From Pseudoalteromonas sp. MMG010 (GTDB taxonomy: Bacteria; Pseudomonadota; Gammaproteobacteria; Enterobacterales; Alteromonadaceae), in assembly GCF_018100905.1 (NCBI RefSeq), contig NZ_JAGJEG010000001.1:310001-374000 (forward strand): 64,000 nt of DNA, in the 5' to 3' direction. The position numbers were made by a program, and so were the translations under genes. Under the pieces are notes generated by a model. It was not told where the DNA came from and searched no databases. It was given only the letters and a program-made list of their open reading frames with translations. Within the stretch, counting starts at the first letter, position 1. Every line of letters starts with the position of its first letter. Positions 15,656 to 27,263 of the stretch are shown here, one piece after another.

Positions 15656-17920
15656 TCATTTAGGAGTGTAAAATAACTCACCTAATTGGTGCTCAATCAT
15701 AAAGTTACGTGTTAAACGCAATACTTGCTTTGCATTAGATTGAGCAAGGCATTCACTCAGTAGCTTTTCCATATCGCTCACCGTTAGGCGCCTCAACACC
15801 CACTTTACTTTTATTAGCGATGATAAGTTCATACTTAAGCGTCGATATCCCATAGCTATAAGTAAAATAGCGCCTTCGGGGTCGCCACCTAACTCACCGC
15901 ATAAACTAAACGGTAACGTTAAGTCTTTGCACTCACTCGCTACTTTATTAAGTACTCTTAATACACCAGGGTGATAAGGGTTAAATAACTCTGCAACACG
16001 GGCATTTGCTCTATCAACCGCCAATAAATATTGTGTTAAGTCGTTACTGCCCACTGAGCAAAAGTCGACTTTTTGCGCCCACTCGGGGATCATAAAAACA
16101 CTCGAAGGAACTTCAAGCATAATACCAATATTTGGCCGCTCTATCGACTCTTGTGGTTGTTTTTCGCTTAATTCAAAGTAAGCTTGTTCAAATAATGCCA
16201 ACGCTTCATCTACCTCATCGGTAGTACTTATCATCGGTAGCATTATTTTTAAATTACCTAAGCCCATATTTGCTTTGATCATCGCTTTAAGTTGATCTAA
16301 AAACAACTCAGGGTGATCTAAACTAATTCGTATACCTCGCCAACCTAAAAACGGGTTTTCTTCGGTAATGTTAAAGTAATCGAGTACTTTATCACCACCA
16401 ATATCTAAGGTTCGCATGACAACGGGGTTAGGATAATAACTTTTTAATACTTCCCTATACCAATTTTCTTGCTCAATTTGTGAAGGGAACTGCCCTTTTT
16501 GCATAAACCATGCTTCGGTACGGTATAAACCAACTCCATCACAAATATGCGCATTTGAATGCTCAGGGTTTAAATCTAACCCCGCATTTAAACGCAAACT
16601 AATATAATGGCCATCTTTGGTAATAGGATCAGACTCTTGTTCATCTAAAAAGCGATTGTTTAAAATACTTTCTTGATGCTGAAGCGCCCTATACTCATCG
16701 AGTAATACTTGCGATGGTGAAATATATAAACGTCCTGCATAAGCATCTAAAATCATAGGCTTAGCATCAAATTGTAGCAAAGGTAGATCTTCTATACCCC
16801 AAATGGCAGGGATACCCATAGCACGTGTTAAAATAGAAGCGTGGCTATTGGCCGAGCCATTAACACTCACCACACCTGCTAATAAACCTTTAGGTACTTC
16901 GGCTAACATGGCTGGTGTGAGGGTATTGGCAATTAAAATGGTATTTTTAGGGTAGTCTTTAACTGTTTGTTCGGTATTAACTAAATGATGCAACACACGT
17001 AAACCAATGTCTTTTACATCAACCGCACGTTCTTTAATGTAAGGGTCTTGCATTGCATTAAATTGTGATATTAACCGCTCTATTACAATTTTTAATGCAC
17101 TTTTAGCACACCAGCCTTCATATAACTGCGCTTCTACATTTTGCCCTAAACTTTTAGTATCGAGTAACTGTTGATATACCTCAAAAACAGCCAGCGCTTC
17201 TTTTGGAATGGAGTCACTTAATGTCATCGATAACGAATTAAACTCTTTACGAGTTGCAGCGACTGCTTGGGTAAAGAGTCGAGTTTGCTCTGTTACATCG
17301 GTTACTTTTTTTAACTCAATAGAGCTAAAATCAAGTTTTGGCAGCACCACAAAAGCCTGGCCTATACCAATACCTGGGGCGCTTGATACCCCTTTTAATA
17401 CCGATGTTTGATGAGATGATTCGTCTTGTCTTAAAACTTCTTTAATTTCGGCGTGTGCTAATTGAGAGGCAAGCTGTGCTGACAAGGTAATTAAAAAAGA
17501 CTCTTCGTCTTGGCTAAATACCCGGGCCATTTTTTGCTGAACAACAATAACCCCAAGTACTTTCTTTTGATGTACGACAGGAACCGATAAAAAGGCGTTG
17601 TACCCTTCTTCGTTAACCTCTGGAGAAAGCTTAAAGCGCGGGTGCGATTTTGCAAATGCAATATTAATAGGCTCTTCACGTTGAGCCACCAGCCCGACTA
17701 AACCTTCGGTAAAACCAATCCTAAATTTACCAACTGCATCGGGGTTAAGCCCTTCGGTGGCCATTAAAACAAAGTTATCTTGGCTGTAATCGGCAAAGTA
17801 AATTGAGCAACACTGCGTTTTCATGGCTTCTTTTACCATTTGAACAAAACACACTAATGCACTGTCTAAATCGGCTTGTTGCGAAACAGACTCTGCAATT
17901 GTTCTAAGTGTTGCCAACAT
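15656..17920 (-). CDS. ptsP: Phosphoenolpyruvate-protein phosphotransferase PtsP (EI-Ntr)
   Basis: This is the first enzyme of the nitrogen-related phosphotransferase system, passing phosphate from PEP to NPr and then EIIA-Ntr in the cytoplasm. The 754-aa protein has an N-terminal GAF sensor domain (about 1-155), the EI N-terminal domain (about 170-330), the phospho-histidine in GSANSHASILTRAMG (His 360), and a C-terminal PEP-binding barrel with TLDIGGDK and the catalytic Cys in SLCGELGGD. AAGGAGTGAG precedes the ATG. It follows rppH by 53 bases, as in E. coli. The PEP-binding barrel is intact, so it should be functional. Confidence 0.96.
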   Translation of the reverse strand: MLATLRTIAESVSQQADLDSALVCFVQMVKEAMKTQCCSIYFADYSQDNFVLMATEGLNPDAVGKFRIGFTEGLVGLVAQREEPINIAFAKSHPRFKLSPEVNEEGYNAFLSVPVVHQKKVLGVIVVQQKMARVFSQDEESFLITLSAQLASQLAHAEIKEVLRQDESSHQTSVLKGVSSAPGIGIGQAFVVLPKLDFSSIELKKVTDVTEQTRLFTQAVAATRKEFNSLSMTLSDSIPKEALAVFEVYQQLLDTKSLGQNVEAQLYEGWCAKSALKIVIERLISQFNAMQDPYIKERAVDVKDIGLRVLHHLVNTEQTVKDYPKNTILIANTLTPAMLAEVPKGLLAGVVSVNGSANSHASILTRAMGIPAIWGIEDLPLLQFDAKPMILDAYAGRLYISPSQVLLDEYRALQHQESILNNRFLDEQESDPITKDGHYISLRLNAGLDLNPEHSNAHICDGVGLYRTEAWFMQKGQFPSQIEQENWYREVLKSYYPNPVVMRTLDIGGDKVLDYFNITEENPFLGWRGIRISLDHPELFLDQLKAMIKANMGLGNLKIMLPMISTTDEVDEALALFEQAYFELSEKQPQESIERPNIGIMLEVPSSVFMIPEWAQKVDFCSVGSNDLTQYLLAVDRANARVAELFNPYHPGVLRVLNKVASECKDLTLPFSLCGELGGDPEGAILLIAMGYRRLSMNLSSLIKVKWVLRRLTVSDMEKLLSECLAQSNAKQVLRLTRNFMIEHQLGELFYTPK

Positions 17921-17973
17921 AACTCACTCCTTGCATAGATAATCAGTGCCTTACTTTACAAACACGTAATTTG

Positions 17974-18492
17974 CTATTTTTTATTACGCCATGGCTCTTT
18001 ATACTGCTCTCTTTTATTAAATGGCATCGCATAGGGAGCAAATTCTTTCATCACCCTTCTATATACATCGCGTTTAAACGACACCACTTGCCTTACTGGA
18101 TACCAATAACTAACCCATCGCCAATCATCAAATTCAGGATGATGCGTTTTAAGCAAGTTTACATCGTCATCAGCACAACGAAGCTTGAGTAAAAACCATT
18201 TTTGTTTTTGTCCTATACACACCGGGCTTGAATCTCGGCGTATCAGTCGTTTGGGTAATTTATAACGTAACCAATGTTTAGAGCTTGCAACTATTTCTAC
18301 ATCTTCAGGGCGTAAACCCACCTCTTCGTGTAATTCTCGGTACATAGTTTGTTCTGGTGTTTCACCATCATCAACACCACCTTGGGGAAATTGCCAAGAA
18401 TGTTGACCATAACGTCGAGCCCAAAAAACCTGTCCTTGATTATTGCAGATCACTATTCCGACATTGGCACGGAAACCTTCGGCATCAATCAC
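17974..18492 (-). CDS. rppH: RNA pyrophosphohydrolase RppH
   Basis: This Nudix hydrolase removes pyrophosphate from the 5' end of mRNA and so starts RNase E-dependent decay. The Nudix box reads [20 protein letters not shown] and continues VGL, fitting the GX5EX7REUXEEXGU pattern. The start is GTG at 18492, giving [12 protein letters not shown], which aligns with the E. coli start MIDDDGYRPNVG; GAGG lies about eight bases upstream. Length 172 is normal. It heads the rppH-ptsP-tauE-lgt-thyA' transcript and faces away from the DnaA-box-rich gap before mutH. Confidence 0.97.
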   Translation of the reverse strand: MIDAEGFRANVGIVICNNQGQVFWARRYGQHSWQFPQGGVDDGETPEQTMYRELHEEVGLRPEDVEIVASSKHWLRYKLPKRLIRRDSSPVCIGQKQKWFLLKLRCADDDVNLLKTHHPEFDDWRWVSYWYPVRQVVSFKRDVYRRVMKEFAPYAMPFNKREQYKEPWRNKK

Positions 18493-18921
18493 CTTAGTGC
18501 CTCATTTGTAAGTCGATTTTTAATGATTGTTCCACATTAGTTGCAATACGGCAATCAATAATAGTTGTTTTACCTGACTTACTCACAGCTTGTGCATAAC
18601 TTTTAAAAAACACGCTCATTTTGCAAACAAGTCCACAATATAAGATCTAAAAACTCACGTTTTCCACAGAATCTGTGGATAAACATGTTTATATAGTTGT
18701 ATTTATCCCAGCAACTCTCCTGACCTAGATATTAACGCATTATAAAAAACAACTAATACCCTTTAAATTCATAGAGTTAAGCATTTAAACATGAAGAAAA
18801 CACGCGGTTATAAATACACCAAATTACACGTGAACAAAAAACGCTCAAATACAAAGATATCCACGGCTAAGCTAAATTGCTATCATGTATGAGTACATCA
18901 TTCAATATGAAAAAAGAGTAA
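18493..18921. other. 429-base gap between divergent rppH and mutH
   Basis: No gene was found. It should hold the promoters of both divergent genes and contains a group of three consensus DnaA boxes (separate entry). Two weaker near-matches lie at TGTTCCACA (about 18530) and ATATCCACG (about 18859). No clean IHF consensus could be picked out by eye. Confidence 0.7.
18591..18682. promoter_or_regulatory. Cluster of three DnaA boxes, probable DARS2 counterpart
   Basis: Using the consensus TTWTNCACA, exact matches are TTATGCACA on the minus strand (18591-18599), TTTTCCACA on the plus strand (18660-18668) and TTATCCACA on the minus strand (18674-18682). The last two face each other with five bases between them. 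In E. coli the DnaA-reactivating sequence DARS2 lies in the intergenic region beside mutH and works through a core of three DnaA boxes, two of them in opposite orientation, promoting ADP-to-ATP exchange on DnaA. The same gene neighbourhood and box arrangement make this a likely counterpart. Promoter control of rppH or mutH by DnaA is the alternative. Confidence 0.6.
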
Positions 18922-19593
18922 ATGCGTCCAACAAAGCCACATTCAATCAACCAACTAATGCAACGCGTTAACGATATTGCAGGGTTAACCCTTGGACAAC
19001 TGGCCAATAAATATCAGTTTAAAACCCCTGAAGATTTACTAAGAGAAAAAGGATGGACAGGTCAACTGATTGAATATGTATTAGGTGCTACTGCGGGCTC
19101 TAAGCCTATGCCCGACTTTGAAGAGCTCGGTATTGAGTTAAAAACACTGCCTATTTCGTACAAAGGCACCCCACTTGAAACAACGTTTGTCTCGGTGACC
19201 CCTTTAATAAATGTGACCGGTATGACCTGGCATAACAGCCATGTGCGTAACAAACTCAATCATGTCTTATGGATCCCCATATTAGGCGAACGAGATATTA
19301 CTCCATTTGATAGAACAATTGGTAGTGGCTTTTTATGGCAACCTAATGCCGAACAAGACGCACTGTTACAGCGAGATTGGGAAGAGCAAATGGAATTAAT
19401 TGCGCTGGGTAGAATTAACGAAATTTCTGGCCACTTAGGCGATGTAATGCAAATACGACCAAAGGCTGCAAATAGTAAAGTAGTTACTGATGCAATTGGC
19501 CCAAATGGTCAAATAATAAAAACCTTACCCAGAGGCTTTTATTTAAAAACGACTTTTACAGCTGAAATTTTAAAACAACAATTTCAACTTTAA
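18922..19593 (+). CDS. mutH: DNA mismatch repair endonuclease MutH
   Basis: It nicks the unmethylated strand at hemimethylated GATC sites after activation by MutL. The 223-aa protein has the catalytic D-x(n)-E-x-K pattern in MPDFEELGIELKTLP (about residues 61-75) in a restriction-enzyme-like fold, and the conserved ends seen in E. coli MutH. Its presence implies Dam-directed repair; mutS is also in this window at 60.7-63.2 kb. It ends in a strong hairpin shared with eno. Confidence 0.96.
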   Translation: MRPTKPHSINQLMQRVNDIAGLTLGQLANKYQFKTPEDLLREKGWTGQLIEYVLGATAGSKPMPDFEELGIELKTLPISYKGTPLETTFVSVTPLINVTGMTWHNSHVRNKLNHVLWIPILGERDITPFDRTIGSGFLWQPNAEQDALLQRDWEEQMELIALGRINEISGHLGDVMQIRPKAANSKVVTDAIGPNGQIIKTLPRGFYLKTTFTAEILKQQFQL

Positions 19594-19599
19594 ACAAGC

Positions 19600-19631
19600 A
19601 AAAAAAATCCTCGCTATTGCGAGGATTTTTA
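19600..19631. terminator. Bidirectional terminator between mutH and eno
   Basis: ATCCTCGC, TATT, GCGAGGAT (19607-19626) forms a perfect eight-base-pair stem with A-rich sequence on the left and a T-run on the right. It can therefore end mutH on the plus strand and eno on the minus strand. Confidence 0.9.
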
Positions 19632-19665
19632 TATTTAAAGTGTCACTTTAGCTAATGGCTAAATA

Positions 19666-21021
<1,356 letters not shown>

Positions 21022-21044
21022 CTAGTTTTGTCAGCATTTAAAAC

Positions 21045-21075
21045 AAAAAAGCCGTGCATTTAGCACGGCTTTTTC
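21045..21075 (-). terminator. Terminator after pyrG
   Basis: GCCGTGC, ATTTA, GCACGGC (21051-21069) with a T-run on each strand lies just past the pyrG stop at 21081. It marks the end of the pyrG transcript and isolates eno. Confidence 0.9.
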
Positions 21076-21080
21076 AAATT

Positions 21081-22730
<1,650 letters not shown>

Positions 22731-22859
22731 TCAGGAATTAAAAGGAAGATATCACCCAAGTAAGTTAGGTATACCATCAGGACGGGGCGAAATTATACCT
22801 AAATAGCGCAAATCAATCCAGCGCTAAATAGGGATTAAACGCACAAAAAACAATCATTT

Positions 22860-23657
22860 CTAAATTCCTTTTTTTATTGCCTCCCACGCTTCATCCATTT
22901 GGGCTAATGAGGCTGTATTAATATTTTGTCCTTGTGTGAGTAAATAGGCTTGGACTTTTTCAAACCGAGTAGAAAATTTAGTGCTGGCGTCACGTAAAAG
23001 CTGCTCTGGATCACGCTTAATATGGCGTGCAACGTTTACGGTCGCAAACAGTAAATCACCTATTTCTTCTGCACTGTGTGCTGATTGAGGGTCGTGTGCT
23101 AATGCTTCTTTTACTTCTAATACTTCTTCGGCCACTTTATCTAAAGCACCATGATAACTAGGCCAGTCAAAACCGAGTGCGGCAACTCGTTGCTGAATTT
23201 TTTTAGCTTTTGATAAACTCGGTAAATTAACGGGTATATCTTGCCACAGCGTGTTTACTTGCTCAGATTTTTTACTTTCACGCTCGTTTGCTTTAATCGC
23301 TTGCCACTGTTGTGACAATTGCTCTTCGCTCATTGCTGTTTGTTTGGCAAATACGTGAGGGTGGCGGCGTGTTAATTTTTCATTTAATTGCTCAACCACA
23401 TCATTAAAGTTAAATAAGTCTTGCTCTTGCGCTAATTGGGCATAAAACACAATTTGAAAGAGTAAATCACCTAGCTCTATTTTTAGTTCTTTTAAATCAT
23501 TACGCTCAATACAATCGGCTACCTCATACGCTTCTTCAAGGGTATGAGGGACAATCGATTTAAAATCTTGCTGTAAATCCCACGGACATCCATTTTGTGG
23601 ATCTCGCAAGGTGGCCATTATTTCAAGTAACTCAGACAGCGCTTTAGAATGTGCCAT
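22860..23657 (-). CDS. mazG: Nucleoside triphosphate pyrophosphohydrolase MazG
   Basis: It hydrolyses (d)NTPs to monophosphates and pyrophosphate; in E. coli it is linked to relA and to cell survival in starvation. The 265-aa protein has two MazG repeats, each with the metal-binding ExxE...D pattern: CPWDLQQDF with EEAYEVAD and ELGDLLFQIVF in the first, GFDW, EVLEVKEA and EEIGDLLFATVN in the second. Its ATG overlaps the relA stop (TAATG), showing translational coupling in the rlmD-relA-mazG operon, which is the E. coli order without mazEF. Confidence 0.96.
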   Translation of the reverse strand: MAHSKALSELLEIMATLRDPQNGCPWDLQQDFKSIVPHTLEEAYEVADCIERNDLKELKIELGDLLFQIVFYAQLAQEQDLFNFNDVVEQLNEKLTRRHPHVFAKQTAMSEEQLSQQWQAIKANERESKKSEQVNTLWQDIPVNLPSLSKAKKIQQRVAALGFDWPSYHGALDKVAEEVLEVKEALAHDPQSAHSAEEIGDLLFATVNVARHIKRDPEQLLRDASTKFSTRFEKVQAYLLTQGQNINTASLAQMDEAWEAIKKGI

Positions 23658-25813
23658 TATTGCCCTCGTTTAGCGCTTTCAACACCTTCAATTTGATGCA
23701 GTTTAGAAAGCACTTTATTGGTACCAGATAAGTCATGTACTTCTAACTGCATGGTAAATATTGCTAATTGATTCGCATCAACAGTATTGACGTTCATGTT
23801 TAATACGTTCACTTTTTCATTAGCAAGCACAGAGCTTATGTCTCTAATAAGCCCCGATCTGTCGATAGCTTCAATTCTAATATTTTGTACATACGAGGCG
23901 CTTATTTCATCTGACCAGCTTACTGATATAACACGTTCGGGGTGTTGATCTTTTAAGTTCGAAAATGAGTCACAATCATCGCGGTGTACAGCAATGCCTT
24001 TACCTTTAGTGATATAACCAATAATTCGCTCCCCTGGCACAGGTCGACAACATTTGGCTACGTGGCTCATTAAACTGCCTACGCCATCAACAACAATGCC
24101 GTTTTTATCGCCTTTTACTTTCGTTGGGGCTTTAAATCGAATAACTGGTTCGTCAATATGGCGGTCTGTAATAAAGTTAAGCATTTGATTTAGCCGAACG
24201 TCACCTGCGCCAATTGCTACCATTAAATCGTCTAACTCTTTAAAATTAAAACGCTTAATAGCCGGTGCTAAATCTTTATAACTCAACTCTAATTTTTGTA
24301 ATTCGTTATCGAGTATTTCTTTACCCGCACTTAAATTTTTATCCCGATCTAGCTGCTTAAACCAATGATGAATTTTAGCCCGTGCACGCGATGATTTAAT
24401 ATACCCCAGAGATGGATTTAACCAATCTAAGCTAGGATTAGGTTGTTTTTGGGTCAGTATTTCTACTTGATCCCCTGTACTTAATTTGTGTGTAAAAGGG
24501 ACTATTTTGCCAAATACTTTTGCACCAATGCAGCGGTGACCCACATTAGAATGGATATAATACGCAAAATCGAGCGGCGTGGCTCCCAGTGGTAAATCAA
24601 ATATATCTCCACGCGGGGTAAATATATACACCCGATCTTCAACCACTTGGTTTTTAAGTTCATCGGCTAAATCGCTACCATCAACGACTTCTTCTTGCCA
24701 TTGTAATAATTTACGTAGCCAGCTGATTTTTTGCTCATAACCCGAACCTCGACCAGGTAATGCTCCTTCTTTATACATCCAATGCGCTGCAACACCTAGC
24801 TCGGCATCTTGATGCATATCGTTGGTACGAATTTGTATTTCAACTGTTTTACCCTCAGGGCCAAACACCACCGTGTGAATTGACTGATAGCCGTTTTGTT
24901 TAGGCGTAGCTACATAGTCATCAAACTCTTTATTTAAATGACGCCAGTTTGTATGCACGATACCTAAAGCACCATAACAATCTTGAATACGTTCTACGAC
25001 GACACGCATTGCACGAATATCGAAAAGCTGATCAAATTCGTAATTCTTTTGCGCCATTTTTTTATAGATGCTGTAGATATGTTTTGGTCGGCCATAAACC
25101 TGAGCTTCTATACCCGCTTGCGCTAATTTAGATTTTACCTGCGCGACCATATCTTCCATATAGGCTTCACGAGCAAGGCGTTTGTCATCAAGTTGTTTAG
25201 CAATGCTTTTGTAGGTTTGCGGGTGCAAATAACGAAAAGATAAATCTTCAAGCTCCCACTTTAATTGCCCTATTCCTAAGCGATTTGCAAGTGGTGCAAA
25301 AATATCTGCGGTTTCTTTTGCTGTGATCACCCGTTCTTCTTCTGAGCTATTTTTCACTTCGCGTAAATGACACACTTGCTCAGCTAATTTAATAACGACC
25401 GCTCTTACATCTTCAACCATAGCCAATAACATTCTACGAATATTATCAATTTGTACGGTACCTTTGCCTTGGTGCGCCAATGTGCTTATCGTTGCCATTT
25501 GGCCTACACCCGTTAAAAGTAAGGCAATATTTTTACCCAGTTTTTCTTCGACTGTTTCAAGGCTAAACTCGTTATTTAAAAAATATGGCGTTATAAAAGC
25601 AGTTGCCAACGAGTCTGCATCAAGATTTAATTCGGCAAGAATTTCAACCATTTCGATAGCTGTATTTTGTCGCTTGCTATCGTGATTTAATGCACATAGT
25701 TGATGTGCCTTGTTAAGCAACTCGACTTTATCTGAAGCAAGCTGAAGCCTGTTTAAACGTGTACTAAAATCAGCCGTTTCATCTTGATGATGTGATTGAC
25801 GTGTTGCTACCAT
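23657..25813 (-). CDS. relA: GTP pyrophosphokinase RelA
   Basis: This ribosome-associated (p)ppGpp synthetase is triggered by uncharged tRNA. The 718-aa protein has a degenerate HD hydrolase domain (about 60-200; EDVRAVVIKLA instead of the catalytic HD pair), which is typical of RelA and not SpoT. The synthetase domain (about 240-360) shows EFDDYVATPKQNGYQSIH and EIQIRT. TGS (about 400-465), helical and zinc-finger parts (AKCCRPVPGERIIG) and a C-terminal ACT domain follow. It lies eight bases after rlmD and overlaps mazG. Confidence 0.97.
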   Translation of the reverse strand: MVATRQSHHQDETADFSTRLNRLQLASDKVELLNKAHQLCALNHDSKRQNTAIEMVEILAELNLDADSLATAFITPYFLNNEFSLETVEEKLGKNIALLLTGVGQMATISTLAHQGKGTVQIDNIRRMLLAMVEDVRAVVIKLAEQVCHLREVKNSSEEERVITAKETADIFAPLANRLGIGQLKWELEDLSFRYLHPQTYKSIAKQLDDKRLAREAYMEDMVAQVKSKLAQAGIEAQVYGRPKHIYSIYKKMAQKNYEFDQLFDIRAMRVVVERIQDCYGALGIVHTNWRHLNKEFDDYVATPKQNGYQSIHTVVFGPEGKTVEIQIRTNDMHQDAELGVAAHWMYKEGALPGRGSGYEQKISWLRKLLQWQEEVVDGSDLADELKNQVVEDRVYIFTPRGDIFDLPLGATPLDFAYYIHSNVGHRCIGAKVFGKIVPFTHKLSTGDQVEILTQKQPNPSLDWLNPSLGYIKSSRARAKIHHWFKQLDRDKNLSAGKEILDNELQKLELSYKDLAPAIKRFNFKELDDLMVAIGAGDVRLNQMLNFITDRHIDEPVIRFKAPTKVKGDKNGIVVDGVGSLMSHVAKCCRPVPGERIIGYITKGKGIAVHRDDCDSFSNLKDQHPERVISVSWSDEISASYVQNIRIEAIDRSGLIRDISSVLANEKVNVLNMNVNTVDANQLAIFTMQLEVHDLSGTNKVLSKLHQIEGVESAKRGQ

Positions 25814-25821
25814 AATGCGCC

Positions 25822-27141
25822 TTACCTCTTGTGAAATATCGCCATCGTTTCTATGTGTCCGGTATGAGGAAACATGTTCATAAGCCCAATTTTATTTAAT
25901 GTGAAACCTGCTTGCGAAATAATTGCACTGTCACGGGCTAAAGTAACAGGGTCGCAAGAAACATATAGAATCGTATTAAATTGTGTTAGCTCAAGCTGAG
26001 CTAAAATAGCCATCGCTCCAGTGCGAGATGGATCTAATACTAAAACATCTAAATCATGACTAAACCAACTCGCCTGTTCAATTTTTTGTGTTAAATCAAA
26101 ACAATGAAATTCGCTATTGGTGATTTTGTTAGTGTGCGCATTTTGTGTTGCCATTGCAACTGCCGATGCAACCCCTTCAACACCAATAACGTGTTTTGCA
26201 TGCTTTGCTAATACTAATGAGAAGTTACCAATACCGCAAAACAAATCCAACACTTTATTTTCGGGATTAAGTGCAAGCCAATCAATTGCTTGCTTTATCA
26301 TCGTTTGATTAATTTGCGCATTAACCTGAATAAAGTTATTTAAGCCAAATGCAAAACGAAGGCCTTCTAATTCATAATGAGGCTGCATAATATGGTCGCT
26401 GTCTATCACCTCGGGTTTATCTTGAAATACTAATTGCCAGTGATAAGGTGCAACAGCTTGCTCAATAAGCTGCTTCGCTTCGTTATTTATTGCTTTAGTG
26501 TGGCGAATAACAATATAACGCGCATTATCAGCCTCACATAATTGTAAATGGCTAATGCTTTGAAGCTGCTTATGTTGATTAATGAGTATTTCGAATAACG
26601 TAAAAACCCCGGTAAATGCTTTACTAAGCACAGGGCAATGCTCAATGCTAATTACATTTTTTGATCCGCTAGCGCGATACCCCACTCGAATTTTTTTACT
26701 GGCTTTATCGTACATTACAGCAATACGCGCACTTCGACGGTAATGCGTTGACTCACTATGCAGTGGAGCTTGCCAATTTAAATTTGGTAAGTTCGCAAAT
26801 TTACTAAATAATTGAGCCACTGCTTGTTGTTTTTCAATAACCTGTTGAGCAACGTCTAAATGCTGTAACTGGCAGCCTCCGCATTGTTTATAGTGCTCAC
26901 ATATGGCGGCGCTTCGGTATTCACTAGGTTTAATCACTTTAGTTGTAAACGCTTCGCTATAACGTGATTTTTCTTGTGTTATCGTTGCTTTTACATACTC
27001 ATTAGGCAACGCACCACTAACAAAACAGACTTTATTGTTGTATTTTGCAATGCCTCGGCCCTGGTGATCCATGGCGGTAATAGTAAGCTCAACGGCTTTA
27101 GGTTTATGTGTTTTTTTTACTGCTTTAAAAATTTGTGCCAT
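25822..27141 (-). CDS. rlmD: 23S rRNA (uracil-1939-C5)-methyltransferase RlmD
   Basis: It methylates U1939 of 23S rRNA. The 439-aa protein has an N-terminal TRAM domain (about 14-70), the four-cysteine [4Fe-4S] cluster signature starting CEHYKQCGGCQLQH (about 82-95), the SAM-binding VLDLFCGIGNFSL (about 292) and the catalytic Cys in YVSCDPVTLARD (about 395). It is the first gene of the rlmD-relA-mazG operon and is divergent from barA. This gene order is conserved in E. coli. Confidence 0.96.
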   Translation of the reverse strand: MAQIFKAVKKTHKPKAVELTITAMDHQGRGIAKYNNKVCFVSGALPNEYVKATITQEKSRYSEAFTTKVIKPSEYRSAAICEHYKQCGGCQLQHLDVAQQVIEKQQAVAQLFSKFANLPNLNWQAPLHSESTHYRRSARIAVMYDKASKKIRVGYRASGSKNVISIEHCPVLSKAFTGVFTLFEILINQHKQLQSISHLQLCEADNARYIVIRHTKAINNEAKQLIEQAVAPYHWQLVFQDKPEVIDSDHIMQPHYELEGLRFAFGLNNFIQVNAQINQTMIKQAIDWLALNPENKVLDLFCGIGNFSLVLAKHAKHVIGVEGVASAVAMATQNAHTNKITNSEFHCFDLTQKIEQASWFSHDLDVLVLDPSRTGAMAILAQLELTQFNTILYVSCDPVTLARDSAIISQAGFTLNKIGLMNMFPHTGHIETMAIFHKR

Positions 27142-27263
27142 GAGAGCGACCTTAAAAATAATTTTTTATAAAACAATTAACCACTTATTTAGGGATATTT
27201 TGAGAATATAACGACATCCGTATATACTCATACCATACTAATAACGATAAATTTGTACCCATT

